Shown: positions 8,835-19,688 of the stretch, piece after piece
Numbering within the stretch: the stretch's first letter is position 1
Layout of the letters: each line of letters opens with the position of its first letter
Assembly (NCBI RefSeq): GCF_000017205.1
Contig: NC_009656.1
Location: forward strand, 1,802,001-1,866,000
Direction of reading: 5' to 3'
DNA: 64,000 nt
DNA from: Pseudomonas paraeruginosa PA7
GTDB lineage: Bacteria; Pseudomonadota; Gammaproteobacteria; Pseudomonadales; Pseudomonadaceae
Notes under the pieces: model-generated
The model's database searches: none
Told to the model about the DNA's origin: nothing
Seen by the model: only the letters and a program-made list of their open reading frames with translations
Program-made: the position numbers and the translations under genes

Positions 8835-9584
8835 CTAGAAAAGCGCGTCCTTCTCGAAGCGCCGTGCTTCGCGCTGCAACTGGTAGACGAAACGGTCCAC
8901 CTGGCGCTGGGCGGGCCCGCTCATCTCGCTGAAGCGCACGCCGGCGAAGGTCGCGTCGAGCTTTTCGTCGAAGCGCACATGGCGCAGTTCGATCGCGCTG
9001 CCGATCGCGCCCTGCGGTAGCTGGGCGCTGAACGCCTCGTAGATCTCTCCGGGATGCAGGCGTTCGGCGACATTGCCGGCGAAGCGCAGCTTGGCGCCAG
9101 TGGCGGAGATGTCCAGCAACTGCCCGGTGAGTGGCACGCGGAGTTTTTCCCCGGCGATTTCCGCGATGATCGGCTGGCTCTGCTTGATGCCGGCGCGATA
9201 GGCGTTGCGCCGCTGGTGATAATGCACCTCGGCGGGAAGGGTGGCCCAGTAGCAGGGAACCCCGTCGTGTTCGCCGAACTGTACGGGACGCTCGCAATCC
9301 CAGGCGATGCGCACGCCTTCATGGAAGGCCTCGACGCGAAAAGCCTCGCCATTCTGCAGGAAACGTTCGCCGGTATTGGGGACCAGTTCGTCCAGGGCGA
9401 GCAGGCCGCGATCACGGTCGATATCCACCAGGAAGCTCTGGAAGCGCTGGTTGCGCTCATGAAAGGTGATCAGCAGCGAGTCGCGGCCGTCCTGCAGCAG
9501 GCGCAGGCTGGCCTGGATTTCCACCGGTGCCTTGAGCACCTTCGGGGGTTGCGGCCCCGCTTCTTCGGCGAACGGGTTGGGCAC
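8835..9584 (-). CDS. flgZ: FlgZ, YcgR-type PilZ flagellar brake protein
   Basis: About 249 residues. An N-terminal YcgR domain (about 15-115) precedes a PilZ domain whose c-di-GMP motif is visible as QRRNAYR followed by DISATGAKL. FlgZ binds c-di-GMP and interacts with the MotCD stator to reduce swarming. I chose GTG 9584 because AGGAGA lies 9 nt upstream; TTG 9590 and ATG 9626 are in-frame alternatives. The gene follows flgN on the same strand, 70 bp apart, as in other pseudomonads. Confidence 0.88.
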   Translation of the reverse strand: MPNPFAEEAGPQPPKVLKAPVEIQASLRLLQDGRDSLLITFHERNQRFQSFLVDIDRDRGLLALDELVPNTGERFLQNGEAFRVEAFHEGVRIAWDCERPVQFGEHDGVPCYWATLPAEVHYHQRRNAYRAGIKQSQPIIAEIAGEKLRVPLTGQLLDISATGAKLRFAGNVAERLHPGEIYEAFSAQLPQGAIGSAIELRHVRFDEKLDATFAGVRFSEMSGPAQRQVDRFVYQLQREARRFEKDALF

Positions 9585-9654
9585 CTTCAATGCTCTCCTG
9601 GGGCACGAATGCCTCAATGATAGCATTGTGCCTTGATGCTTGCGCTGGTGGTCG

Positions 9655-10125
9655 TCAGGCCTGGCTGAGCGGACGTTGCCTGGCGCTCGAGGCGGTACTG
9701 CCGCGACTGTCGTAGAGGCCGGGAGCGTCCTGGCCGCGGAGAATGTTCAGCAGGCTGCCGGTGGAGGCCTGGTTGGCGCGGATGATCCGGCCATTGCGCA
9801 GGTTGGCCTGCTGGCAGCGCTCCAGCAGTTCGCCCAGCTCGTCACCCCGGGCCAGTAGCTCGGCGCCGTCGGCGTGCTCGCGGGCGTAGCGGGCCAGGCC
9901 TTCGCGGTCGAGGGAAACGCCGGCGGCATGGAGGATCTCCGCGCGCGCCCGGCCGTTGCGTTCCAGCTGCTGCATCAGCGGCTGCTTGGCGCCGAGAAGC
10001 TGTTGCAGGGCCGCCAGGTCGCGTTGTTCCAGGGCCTGGAATTCTTCATCGACCAGCTTCAGGAGCTGGCTGGCATGGCCGATATCCTCGGCGAACAGGT
10101 CAAGCAGGGTAGGGGAGTCTGGCAT
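9655..10125 (-). CDS. flgN: FlgN, flagellar hook-associated protein chaperone
   Basis: 156 residues, mostly alpha-helical and charged, the size and composition of the FlgN/FliT-like type III chaperone for FlgK and FlgL. The motif ALEQRDLAALQQLLGAKQPLM around residues 30-50 is typical of the FlgN family. It lies 54 bp downstream of flgM and is presumably cotranscribed from the FliA-type promoter in front of flgM. Confidence 0.9.
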   Translation of the reverse strand: MPDSPTLLDLFAEDIGHASQLLKLVDEEFQALEQRDLAALQQLLGAKQPLMQQLERNGRARAEILHAAGVSLDREGLARYAREHADGAELLARGDELGELLERCQQANLRNGRIIRANQASTGSLLNILRGQDAPGLYDSRGSTASSARQRPLSQA

Positions 10126-10179
10126 CTCGGGCTCGGGAGTTCATTCGGCGTCCAATGGCCCCCAGCGCTTCCTTCGAGT

Positions 10180-10503
10180 TCAGCGCTGGGATTCGAAGTC
10201 GAGCAGCTTGCTGGCAACGCGCTCGCTGTCGACCTGATAGGTGCCATCGGCGATCGCTTGCTTGATCCGGGCAACCTTCTCGTTGTCGACCACCGGCAGG
10301 GTCTGCAGCTTGTCCGTGACTTTCTGCATGTTCTGGGCGGTTTCGCTGATCTGCACCGACTCGCCGCTCTGCTTCGCGGGACTCGCGGACTGGCCTGCCT
10401 TGTCGGCGCCAGCGGCGTCGGGACGGCCGGCGGCGGTGTTGCCGGTACGGCCGGTGGTGGCTGGCGTGGTGCCGGGATTCAGCCGGTTGAAGTCGATGAC
10501 CAT
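10180..10503 (-). CDS. flgM: FlgM, anti-sigma-28 factor
   Basis: 107 residues. The C-terminal half ([10 protein letters not shown] to LLDFE) is the FliA-binding DUF/FlgM domain; the N-terminal half is low-complexity Gly/Ala/Thr, consistent with the disordered secreted portion. FlgM holds FliA inactive until it is exported through the completed hook-basal body. It is also a partner of HsbA, encoded 3 kb away in this window, which in published work is released to bind FlgM or HsbD according to phosphorylation. Confidence 0.95.
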   Translation of the reverse strand: MVIDFNRLNPGTTPATTGRTGNTAAGRPDAAGADKAGQSASPAKQSGESVQISETAQNMQKVTDKLQTLPVVDNEKVARIKQAIADGTYQVDSERVASKLLDFESQR

Positions 10504-10532
10504 GATTGTAAACCTCGAAGGTATTGGACGCT

Positions 10533-10567
10533 TGCCTAGCTTTTCGGCGAAGGCTTGAAAAACTTTA
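10533..10567 (-). promoter_or_regulatory. FliA (sigma-28) promoter of flgMN
   Basis: On the minus strand TAAA (10567-10564), a 15-bp spacer and GCCGAAAA (10548-10541) match the sigma-28 consensus TAAA-N15-GCCGATAA with one mismatch. The predicted start, near 10533, is about 30 nt before the flgM ATG. FliA thus would drive its own antagonist. Confidence 0.75.
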
Positions 10568-10613
10568 GGACTTATTTTCGTGCGTCGTTTCCCAGTTTAG
10601 AGAAACCCGCAGG

Positions 10614-10631
10614 GGTAGCGCCAGCGCTACC
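10614..10631 (-). terminator. Short hairpin after flgA
   Basis: GGTAGCGC and GCGCTACC form an 8-bp inverted repeat separated by two bases, 17 bp beyond the flgA stop, between flgA and the flgM promoter. No T-run follows, so termination efficiency is uncertain. Confidence 0.4.
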
Positions 10632-10647
10632 GGCCACGGCTTTCCCT

Positions 10648-11418
10648 CTACATATTCACCTCGACCGTGCCGGGCTCCAGCACGCGGGCCTTGATCACCC
10701 GCTGCGAGCGCAGGTTGCGCACGCGGATCTGCTGCCCCGGCGCACCATCGGCCAACGCTTCGCCGGGCATCTTCACATTGATGGTGGCGGTACGCGCGAG
10801 GATCACCACCTGATCGCCCTTGCGCACGGCCTCGGCTTGCTCGAGGAACGCCGGCGCCAGCACCTGGTCGTTGATCACCGGCCGCCGCAGCTTCTGCCCG
10901 ACGACGCGGGCCGGATCGGTCAGGTAGCCCTGGGTCAGCAGGCCGACGTCGCGCTCGACCAGGGCGATGTCGGCGTCGTCCAGCACGTGCTCGCGCTTGA
11001 GCGGCTGCACCGCGACGACCACCTGGCGGAACAGCTTCACCTGGGCCGGCATGAAGATGGTCCAGGGCGAACCGCCTTCGCAGCGGACCCGCACTGTCAC
11101 CCGGCCAACCGGCTGTGCCGGACTTTCCTGGCTGAGCGTCAAGTCCCTGTCGCACTCGGCGAGGCGCAGGCGCGGGTCGACCCGGTTGACCTGGACCTCG
11201 TAGCGCGCGTCGAGTCCGCTATTCTGCAGATATTCTTCTACCTTGAACTCAAGAAACCCCTGGGTGGAGCCGATAAGCACTTCGGGAGCGGTAAAACCCT
11301 GGGCCTGGCCGTGATTCGGCGCGCACAGGTAGCCGAGCCCGAGCAAAACGGGTACAAACCGTAAAGAGACATGGCTACGTGCCATCATTCGTCGAAAAAC
11401 TGTCGTTGCCTGTTTCAT
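10648..11418 (-). CDS. flgA: FlgA, periplasmic P-ring assembly chaperone
   Basis: About 256 residues from ATG 11418; ATG 11388 or 11385 are possible shorter starts, and no start has a strong ribosome-binding site. A hydrophobic signal segment (VSLRFVPVLLGLGYL) ends near GQAQG. The C-terminal SAF-like FlgA domain contains DDADIALVERDVG and ends ARVLEPGTVEVNM. FlgA chaperones FlgI in the periplasm during P-ring formation. The gene is divergent from the CheV-like gene, with about 60 bp between starts. Confidence 0.9.
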   Translation of the reverse strand: MKQATTVFRRMMARSHVSLRFVPVLLGLGYLCAPNHGQAQGFTAPEVLIGSTQGFLEFKVEEYLQNSGLDARYEVQVNRVDPRLRLAECDRDLTLSQESPAQPVGRVTVRVRCEGGSPWTIFMPAQVKLFRQVVVAVQPLKREHVLDDADIALVERDVGLLTQGYLTDPARVVGQKLRRPVINDQVLAPAFLEQAEAVRKGDQVVILARTATINVKMPGEALADGAPGQQIRVRNLRSQRVIKARVLEPGTVEVNM

Positions 11419-11477
11419 GCAACGGGTCAAGCAATGGTCGTGCCGGAGTCCGTCACGATCGTCTGAGGGGAGCGCCA

Positions 11478-12410
11478 ATGGCCGGTGTTTTGGATTCAGT
11501 CAACCAGCGCACGCAGTTGGTCGGACAGAACCGTCTGGAGCTGCTTCTGTTCCGCCTGGACGGCAATCAGCTCTACGGCATCAACGTGTTCAAGGTGAAA
11601 GAGGTGTTGCAGTGCCCGCGCCTGACGGTGATGCCCAAGTCCAGTCCGGTGGTGCGCGGGGTGGCGAACATCCGCGGAGGCACCATTCCGATCCTCGACC
11701 TGGCGCTGGCCACCGGCCGCCGCGGGTTGCAGGACCTGACCAACAGCTTCGCGATCATCACCGAGTACAACACCAAGGTGCAGGGCTTCCTGGTACGCTC
11801 GGTGGAGCGCATCGTCAACATGAACTGGGAAGAGATCCATCCGCCACCCAAGGGCGCCGGCCGCGAGCACTACCTGACCGCGGTGACCCGGGTGGACAAG
11901 CAACTGGTGGAAATCATCGACGTGGAGAAGGTGCTCGCCGAGGTCGCCCCGACGTCCGAGGAAGTCTCCCACGGCGTGATCGACGCCGAGACCCAGAGTC
12001 GCGCGGTGACCAAGCGGGTGCTGGTGGTGGACGATTCGTCGGTGGCGCGCAAGCAGGTGATCCGTTGCCTGGAGGCGGTCGGCGTGGAAATAACCGCGCT
12101 GAACGACGGGCGCCAGGCCCTGGAGTACCTGCAGAACATGCTCGCCGAAGGACGACGCCCGGAAGACGAGCTGCTGATGCTGATCTCCGACATCGAGATG
12201 CCGGAAATGGACGGCTATACCCTGACGGCGGAAATCCGTAGCGATCCCCGCCTGCAGAAACTGCACATTCTCTTGCATACTTCGTTGTCCGGGGTCTTCA
12301 ACCAGGCGATGGTGAAGAAGGTCGGTGCGGACGACTTCCTCGCCAAGTTCCGTCCGGACGACCTGGCGGCGCGGGTGGTGGAGCGGGTCAAGGCAGTGGA
12401 CGAGGGCTGA
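11478..12410 (+). CDS. CheV-type chemotaxis coupling protein
   Basis: 310 residues. A CheW-like domain (about 15-160; GNQLYGINVFKVKEVLQ, VRGVANIRGGTIPILDL) is fused to a response-regulator receiver (about 175-305; LVVDDSS, phospho-acceptor in LISDIEMPEMDG, conserved Lys in FLAKF). ATG 11478 follows GAGGGGAGCG. CheV proteins couple chemoreceptors to CheA and adapt by phosphorylation. It lies immediately upstream of cheR1, probably as one unit (77-bp gap). Confidence 0.9.
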   Translation: MAGVLDSVNQRTQLVGQNRLELLLFRLDGNQLYGINVFKVKEVLQCPRLTVMPKSSPVVRGVANIRGGTIPILDLALATGRRGLQDLTNSFAIITEYNTKVQGFLVRSVERIVNMNWEEIHPPPKGAGREHYLTAVTRVDKQLVEIIDVEKVLAEVAPTSEEVSHGVIDAETQSRAVTKRVLVVDDSSVARKQVIRCLEAVGVEITALNDGRQALEYLQNMLAEGRRPEDELLMLISDIEMPEMDGYTLTAEIRSDPRLQKLHILLHTSLSGVFNQAMVKKVGADDFLAKFRPDDLAARVVERVKAVDEG

Positions 12411-12487
12411 GCGATCGGCTCCCTACGACAAATGTGAATACGGGCGACCGGCTGCGTTCCGGTCGCCCAGGGCGAAGAGGCTTATGC

Positions 12488-13312
12488 GTGTCGGCAGCTA
12501 ATGCGGATTTCGAGTTGTTCAGGGTCTTCCTCGAGAAGACCTGCGGCATTGTGCTGGGCAGCAACAAGCAGTACCTGGTCTCGAGCCGGCTGAACAAACT
12601 GATGGAGCAACAGGGCATCAAGAGCCTGGGGGAGCTGGTGCAACGCATCCAGACCCAGCGTGGCGGCTTGCGCGAAATGGTGGTGGACGCCATGACCACC
12701 AACGAGACCCTGTGGTTTCGCGATACCTATCCGTTCGAGGTGCTCAAGCAGCGGGTTCTTCCCGAACTGATCAAGGCCAACGGCGGGCAGCGTCTGCGGA
12801 TCTGGTCGGCGGCCTGTTCCTCCGGCCAGGAGCCCTACTCGCTGTCGATGGCCATCGACGAGTTCGAGAAGACCAACCTGGGGCAACTGAAGGCGGGGGT
12901 GCAGATCGTCGCCACCGACCTGTCCGGCTCGATGCTCACCGCCGCCAAGGCCGGCGAGTACGACAGCCTGGCCATGGGACGCGGCCTGTCGCCGGAGCGT
13001 CTGCAGCGCTATTTCGACGCCAGGGGGCCGGGGCGCTGGGCGGTCAAGCCGGCGATCCGCAGCCGCATCGAGTTCCGCGCCCTGAACCTGCTGGACAGCT
13101 ACGCCAGCCTCGGCAAGTTCGACATGGTGTTCTGCCGCAACGTGCTGATCTATTTCTCCGCCGAGGTGAAGCGCGACATCCTGCTGCGCATCCACGGCAC
13201 GCTGAAACCGGGTGGCTACCTGTTCCTCGGCGCCTCCGAGGCGCTGAACAACCTGCCCGATCACTACCAGATGGTGCAGTGCAATCCGGGCATCATCTAT
13301 CGGGCCAAGTAG
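12488..13312 (+). CDS. cheR1: Chemotaxis methyltransferase CheR1
   Basis: 274 residues from GTG 12488, the length known for the P. aeruginosa protein. An N-terminal helical CheR domain (FRVFLEKTCGIVLGSNKQYL) precedes the SAM-binding domain with RIWSAACSSGQEPYSL, ATDLSGSML and MVFCRNVLIYF. It methylates glutamates on chemoreceptors using SAM, setting receptor adaptation. The hairpin just after the stop may end the transcript. Confidence 0.95.
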   Translation: MSAANADFELFRVFLEKTCGIVLGSNKQYLVSSRLNKLMEQQGIKSLGELVQRIQTQRGGLREMVVDAMTTNETLWFRDTYPFEVLKQRVLPELIKANGGQRLRIWSAACSSGQEPYSLSMAIDEFEKTNLGQLKAGVQIVATDLSGSMLTAAKAGEYDSLAMGRGLSPERLQRYFDARGPGRWAVKPAIRSRIEFRALNLLDSYASLGKFDMVFCRNVLIYFSAEVKRDILLRIHGTLKPGGYLFLGASEALNNLPDHYQMVQCNPGIIYRAK

Positions 13313-13628
13313 AACCTGAGGAAAGCGGGCCCGCGCCGAACTGCGCGGGGGTGACCTGACAATTCGGCGCGGGTCCGCTTGGGACGGGCAGGTGGGTCGG
13401 AAGCATTCGCCCACTGCCCTGGCTCCGAGTGCCGCGCGCGGCGGCGCCGTCGCAGCCCGCTCAGCACAGGACGGCTTGCTCGGAGCGGGGCAGTCTAGGG
13501 CAGCGCGATGTGCTTGTATTGACAGATATTTCTGATAGTTGGAAAGCCTGGCAAGTTGCCGCTTTGCCGGGGAACTGCTTACATGATTCGAGCGTTCCCC
13601 GATTCGACACGCCTACCAGGAGAGTTTC
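13313..13628. other. 316-bp gap between cheR1 and hsbA
   Basis: The left part holds the cheR1 inverted repeat. The right part must contain the hsbA promoter: a TTGACA hexamer is present at 13519-13524 within an AT-richer stretch, but no good -10 follows at 16-18 bp. No credible small gene seen. Confidence 0.5.
13323..13380 (+). repeat. Long inverted repeat just 3' of cheR1
   Basis: Arms 13323-13340 (AAGCGGGCCCGCGCCGAA) and 13363-13380 are complementary over 18 bp with a single G-T pair, around a 22-nt loop. It begins 10 bp after the cheR1 stop. It could terminate or protect the mRNA, but there is no T-run. Confidence 0.6.
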
Positions 13629-13934
13629 ATGGCCATCACTGCGCTGCCCTCGGCCGACGGCCAAGAGCTGACCATCCAGATCCAGGGACGCTTCGACTTC
13701 GGGGCCCATCAGGACTTCCGCGACGCCTACGAGCGGGTCGCGATCACCCCGCGGCGCTATGTCGTCGATCTGCGCAACGCCACCTACCTGGACAGCTCGG
13801 CACTGGGCATGCTCCTGCTGTTGCGCGACCACGCCGGCGGCGAAAGCGCGCAGATCAGCCTGGCCAACTGCAGCCCGGAAGTGCGCAAGATCCTCGCCAT
13901 TTCCAACTTCGAGCAGCTGTTCAAGATCACCTGA
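13629..13934 (+). CDS. hsbA: HsbA, STAS-domain anti-sigma-factor antagonist
   Basis: 101 residues forming one STAS domain. The phosphorylation site is S56 in YLDSSALGML. HsbR phosphorylates or dephosphorylates this serine. In published work, unphosphorylated HsbA binds FlgM and frees FliA, whereas phospho-HsbA binds HsbD and favours the sessile state. AGGAGAG precedes the ATG. The stop is 1 bp from the hsbR start, so translation is likely coupled. Confidence 0.95.
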   Translation: MAITALPSADGQELTIQIQGRFDFGAHQDFRDAYERVAITPRRYVVDLRNATYLDSSALGMLLLLRDHAGGESAQISLANCSPEVRKILAISNFEQLFKIT

Positions 13935-13935
13935 G

Positions 13936-15651
13936 ATGAACCCTGCGGCGGCGCGGATCGAGAGCCTGACGATTCTCATCGCCGAGGATAACGCGGCCGA
14001 TCGCTTGCTGCTGTCGACCATCGTCAGCCGCCAGGGACATCGCGTGCTGACCGCCGGCAATGGCCTGGAGGCGGTGGCGCTGTTCGAGGCCGAGCGCCCG
14101 CAACTGGTCCTGATGGACGTGATGATGCCGGTGATGGACGGTTTCGAGGCGGCGCGGCGGATCAAGCAGCAGGCCGGCGAGGAACTGGTGCCGATCATCT
14201 TCCTCACCTCCCTCAGCGAGACCGAGGCACTGGTGCAGAGCCTGGAGGCCGGCGGCGACGACTTCCTCTCCAAGCCCTACAACCGGGTGATCCTCGAAGC
14301 CAAGATCAACGCCATGGGCCGCCTGCACCTGCTGCAGCGCACGGTACTGGAGCAGCGCGACCTGATCGCCCGGCACAACGAGCACCTGCTCAACGAGCAG
14401 CGGGTGGCCAAGGCGGTGTTCGACAAGGTCGCCCACTCCGGCTGCCTGAACGCGAGCAACGTGCGCTACCTGCAATCGCCGCTGGCGTTGTTCAATGGCG
14501 ACCTGCTGCTGGCTGCCTACAAGCCGTCCGGCGGCATGCACGTGCTGCTCGGCGACTTCACCGGCCACGGCCTGCCGGCGGCGATCGGCGCGATGCCGCT
14601 GGCCGAGGTGTTCTACGGGATGACCGCCAAGGGCTACCCGATGGCCGACATCCTCCGCGAGATGAACGCCAAGCTGAAACGCATCCTGCCGGTCGGCGTG
14701 TTCTGCTGCGCCACGCTGCTCAACCTGAGCTTTCAGCGCGAACTGGTGGAGGTCTGGAACGGCGGCCTGCCGGACGGCTACCTGGTGCGCGCCGCCGGCG
14801 GCGAGCGGGTCGCCCTGGTGTCCCGCCACCTGCCGCTGGGCATCCTCGATCCGATGGCCTTCAGCGACCGCTGCGAAACCTACCCGCTGGGGCCGGAGGA
14901 CCGGATCTTCCTGTTTTCCGATGGCGTTCTCGAAGCCAGCAACAAGGTCGGCGAGATGTTCGGCGAGGCGCGGCTGCTCGAGTTGTTCGAGCGCAATCGC
15001 CAGCCTTCGGCGCTGTTCGACGAGATCCAGCGCAGCCTGGCGCAGTTCCGTGGCGTGGTGCAGGACGACGTGAGCATGCTCGAGGTGCGCCTGGAGCCGG
15101 ACCCGGACCTGCAATGCCCGCCGCTGGCGTTTTCCGACAGTGGCGTCAGCAGTCCGCTGGACTGGTCGGTGAGCTTCGAATTCCGCGCCGAGACCCTCAA
15201 GCATTTCAATCCGCTGCCCCATGTGCTGCAACTGCTGCTCGAGGTCCACGATCTGCGCGCGCGTGGCGGCGCCCTCTACACGGTACTTGCCGAACTGTAT
15301 TCGAATGCCCTGGAACATGGGGTCATCGGCCTGGACTCGGCGATGAAGAGCGACGCGGCGGGTTTCGCCCGCTACTACCAGGAGCGCGTCAGTCGCCTGC
15401 AGGCGCTGCGCGACGGCTACGTGCGGCTGCACCTGGACCTGGCGCCGCATGGCGAAGGCGGGCGGCTGCTGGTACGGGTCGAGGACAGTGGCGAGGGGTT
15501 CGACGTCGAGCGCGCGCTGGATGCCGTGGAACGCCGGGAGCGACTCTGCGGCAGGGGGTTGCGGCTGATCCGCGAGCTGTCCGACCGCTGCCAGTGGTCG
15601 GCCGACGGCAAGGTGGTCTCCGTGGAGTTTTTCTGGTCGCCTCAGGCATAA
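13936..15651 (+). CDS. hsbR: HsbR, receiver-PP2C phosphatase-HATPase serine kinase response regulator
   Basis: 571 residues in three domains: a receiver (about 10-130, phospho-acceptor D61 in LVLMDVMMP), a SpoIIE/PP2C-like phosphatase (about 190-390; GDFTGHGLPAAIGAMP, FLFSDGVLEA) and a C-terminal RsbW-like HATPase (about 430-570; ELYSNALEHG, VEDSGEGFD). It is a bifunctional serine kinase/phosphatase on HsbA, whose direction is set by phosphotransfer from HptB. It sits between its substrate gene hsbA and its phosphodonor gene hptB. Confidence 0.95.
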   Translation: MNPAAARIESLTILIAEDNAADRLLLSTIVSRQGHRVLTAGNGLEAVALFEAERPQLVLMDVMMPVMDGFEAARRIKQQAGEELVPIIFLTSLSETEALVQSLEAGGDDFLSKPYNRVILEAKINAMGRLHLLQRTVLEQRDLIARHNEHLLNEQRVAKAVFDKVAHSGCLNASNVRYLQSPLALFNGDLLLAAYKPSGGMHVLLGDFTGHGLPAAIGAMPLAEVFYGMTAKGYPMADILREMNAKLKRILPVGVFCCATLLNLSFQRELVEVWNGGLPDGYLVRAAGGERVALVSRHLPLGILDPMAFSDRCETYPLGPEDRIFLFSDGVLEASNKVGEMFGEARLLELFERNRQPSALFDEIQRSLAQFRGVVQDDVSMLEVRLEPDPDLQCPPLAFSDSGVSSPLDWSVSFEFRAETLKHFNPLPHVLQLLLEVHDLRARGGALYTVLAELYSNALEHGVIGLDSAMKSDAAGFARYYQERVSRLQALRDGYVRLHLDLAPHGEGGRLLVRVEDSGEGFDVERALDAVERRERLCGRGLRLIRELSDRCQWSADGKVVSVEFFWSPQA

Positions 15652-15716
15652 TCGCGCTTTCGTCGCGGTGCTCCCAATGGGTGGGGCATCGGAAGTCGAC
15701 TTCAGGGAGCGATCGA

Positions 15717-16067
15717 ATGTCCGCGCCGCATCTCGATGACCGTGTGCTGGCCTCGCTGCAGGAGGTGATGGAGGACGAGTATCCGGTCCTGCTGGATACC
15801 TTCGTGCTCGACTCCGAGGAGCGCCTGCGCAGCCTGCATGCCGCCGTCCAGGCCGGCGACGCCCAGGCCCTGCGGCATACCGCGCACAGTTTCAAGGGGG
15901 GCAGCAGCAACATGGGCGCGGTGCTCCTCGCCGGCTACTGCAAGGAGCTGGAGGAAAGCGCCAGGCGCGGCGACCTGCAACGGGCGCCGGCGCTGATCGA
16001 ACAGATGGAGCGCGAATTCGCTATCGTGCGCATCCTTTTCAAACAGGAGCGTCAGCGCTATCGCTGA
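15717..16067 (+). CDS. hptB: HptB, histidine phosphotransfer protein
   Basis: 116 residues, a single four-helix HPt domain. The phosphorylated histidine is H57 in HTAHSFKGGSSNMG. HptB takes phosphoryl groups from several hybrid sensor kinases (PA1611, PA1976, PA2824 and SagS in published work) and passes them to HsbR. It starts 65 bp after hsbR and AGGGAGCG precedes the ATG. Confidence 0.95.
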   Translation: MSAPHLDDRVLASLQEVMEDEYPVLLDTFVLDSEERLRSLHAAVQAGDAQALRHTAHSFKGGSSNMGAVLLAGYCKELEESARRGDLQRAPALIEQMEREFAIVRILFKQERQRYR

Positions 16068-16151
16068 GGCTTTCGTCCTCATCCGGCGACAAGGGAACGG
16101 CCCGTTCGAGCATCCCTGGCGTATAATGCGCCGCTCGATTTGGAGTCCCTC

Positions 16152-18287
<2,136 letters not shown>

Positions 18288-18381
18288 TATGGCCATTTGC
18301 CGGTATTTTCCGGCGCCAATCTTGTGACGTCCTGCGCAAGCGTCTACTGTGACGCCAAGCCCTCCAAGAGAAGAGGTGTGC

Positions 18382-19545
18382 GTGACACAGAAGGACAGGT
18401 TGGACGACGTGCGTTCCAATCTCTATTCCGAGCAACTGAGCCGCGGGTTCCGCGGGCTGCGTTTCCTTCCCGAACTGGAACGTGACTACCGGCGCTACAT
18501 GCTGGAGGACAGCTTCGCGCTGAAGCGCATCGCCCTCAGCGTCGGCATGCTCGTCTGGCTGGCGTTCATCGGCATCGACCTGCTGATCCTCGCCGGCCCA
18601 CCGCTGTGGGGCGTGCTGGCGGTACGCCTCGGCGTGCTGGTCCTGCTGCTGGTCTGCGGCTGGCTGATCATGTTGCGCCGACACATCCATCTGATGGTGC
18701 CGCTGAGCATCGCCTGCGTCCTCGCCCTCGGCGTCGGCGCGGCGGCGGTGGTCGGCCTGGCGCACCGGGCCGATCCCGACTACCCCTACGAAGGCCTGCT
18801 GCTGGTCAGCTTCGCCGCCTACTTCCTCGCCGGCCTGCGCCTGGCCCAGGCGCTGAGCTGTGCGCTGATCGTGCTGCTCGCCTACCTGGGCTGCGAAGTC
18901 TGGGCGGGCACCCACGAGCCGTTGGGCAACAACCTGCTGTTCCTGCTGTTCGGCAACCTGATCGGCGCGGTCGGCTGCTACCTGCTGGAATACAAGTCGC
19001 GCGAGCACTTCCTGATCAGCCGCCTGCTGCGGTTGATGGCCGACCACGACAGCCTGACCGGCCTGCACAACCGGCGCAGCTTCAACCAGCACCTGGACCG
19101 CCTCTGGCGCCAGGCCCAGCGCGAGCAGCAGACTCTCGCGCTGCTGCTCTGCGATGTCGATCATTTCAAGGCCTATAACGATCGCTATGGCCACCAGGCC
19201 GGCGATACGGTGCTGCAGCGTATCGGCGGGGTGCTCGAGGCGAACGCCCGGCGCCCGCTGGACATGGCCGTGCGCCTGGGCGGCGAGGAGTTCGCCCTGC
19301 TGTTGTACGGCGCCAACGAGCACGAGGCCAGGCTGCGCGCGGAAGCGCTGCGCGAGCAGGTCCAGGCGTTGCGCATGGAGCACGAGGGCTCGCAGACGGC
19401 GCGGGAGGTGACCCTGTCGATCGGCGTGTCGTGCCTGTGGCCGGCTCCCGGCAACGACCTGAAGCGCCTCTATGACCTTTATGAGCATGCCGACCGGGCG
19501 TTGTACGAAGCCAAGGCGTTCGGTCGCAACCAGGTGGTGGCCTGA
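18382..19545 (+). CDS. hsbD: HsbD, membrane diguanylate cyclase
   Basis: About 387 residues from GTG 18382. An N-terminal region with about six membrane helices (about 50-215) precedes a GGDEF domain with an intact active site (RLGGEEFALLLYG) and no obvious RxxD inhibitory site before it. It makes c-di-GMP and is stimulated by phosphorylated HsbA, linking HptB signalling to biofilm formation. Cotranscription with recQ is possible but the gap (94 bp) could hold its own promoter. Confidence 0.93.
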   Translation: MTQKDRLDDVRSNLYSEQLSRGFRGLRFLPELERDYRRYMLEDSFALKRIALSVGMLVWLAFIGIDLLILAGPPLWGVLAVRLGVLVLLLVCGWLIMLRRHIHLMVPLSIACVLALGVGAAAVVGLAHRADPDYPYEGLLLVSFAAYFLAGLRLAQALSCALIVLLAYLGCEVWAGTHEPLGNNLLFLLFGNLIGAVGCYLLEYKSREHFLISRLLRLMADHDSLTGLHNRRSFNQHLDRLWRQAQREQQTLALLLCDVDHFKAYNDRYGHQAGDTVLQRIGGVLEANARRPLDMAVRLGGEEFALLLYGANEHEARLRAEALREQVQALRMEHEGSQTAREVTLSIGVSCLWPAPGNDLKRLYDLYEHADRALYEAKAFGRNQVVA

Positions 19546-19688
19546 GAGCGGGGCGGCGGCGTGGCCGATTTTGTCCCTGCGCCTGGCGTCAGCGGTGACT
19601 GCGGGAGGGCGCGGCGGATGCTAGGTTCTGCAGGAAAATGGCAGGCGCAGCCACAGGGCTGCCGTTCCCGCCGCGAAACGATAGCCGG

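Noticed and set aside
11362-11386. FliA promoter for the CheV-like gene (TAAA-N15-GCCATCAT)
   Set aside because: Only four of eight -10 positions match, and it lies inside the flgA coding region.
13548-13572. Sigma-54 promoter before hsbA (TGGCAAG ... TTGC)
   Set aside because: The spacing between the GG and GC elements is off by one or more bases in every alignment.
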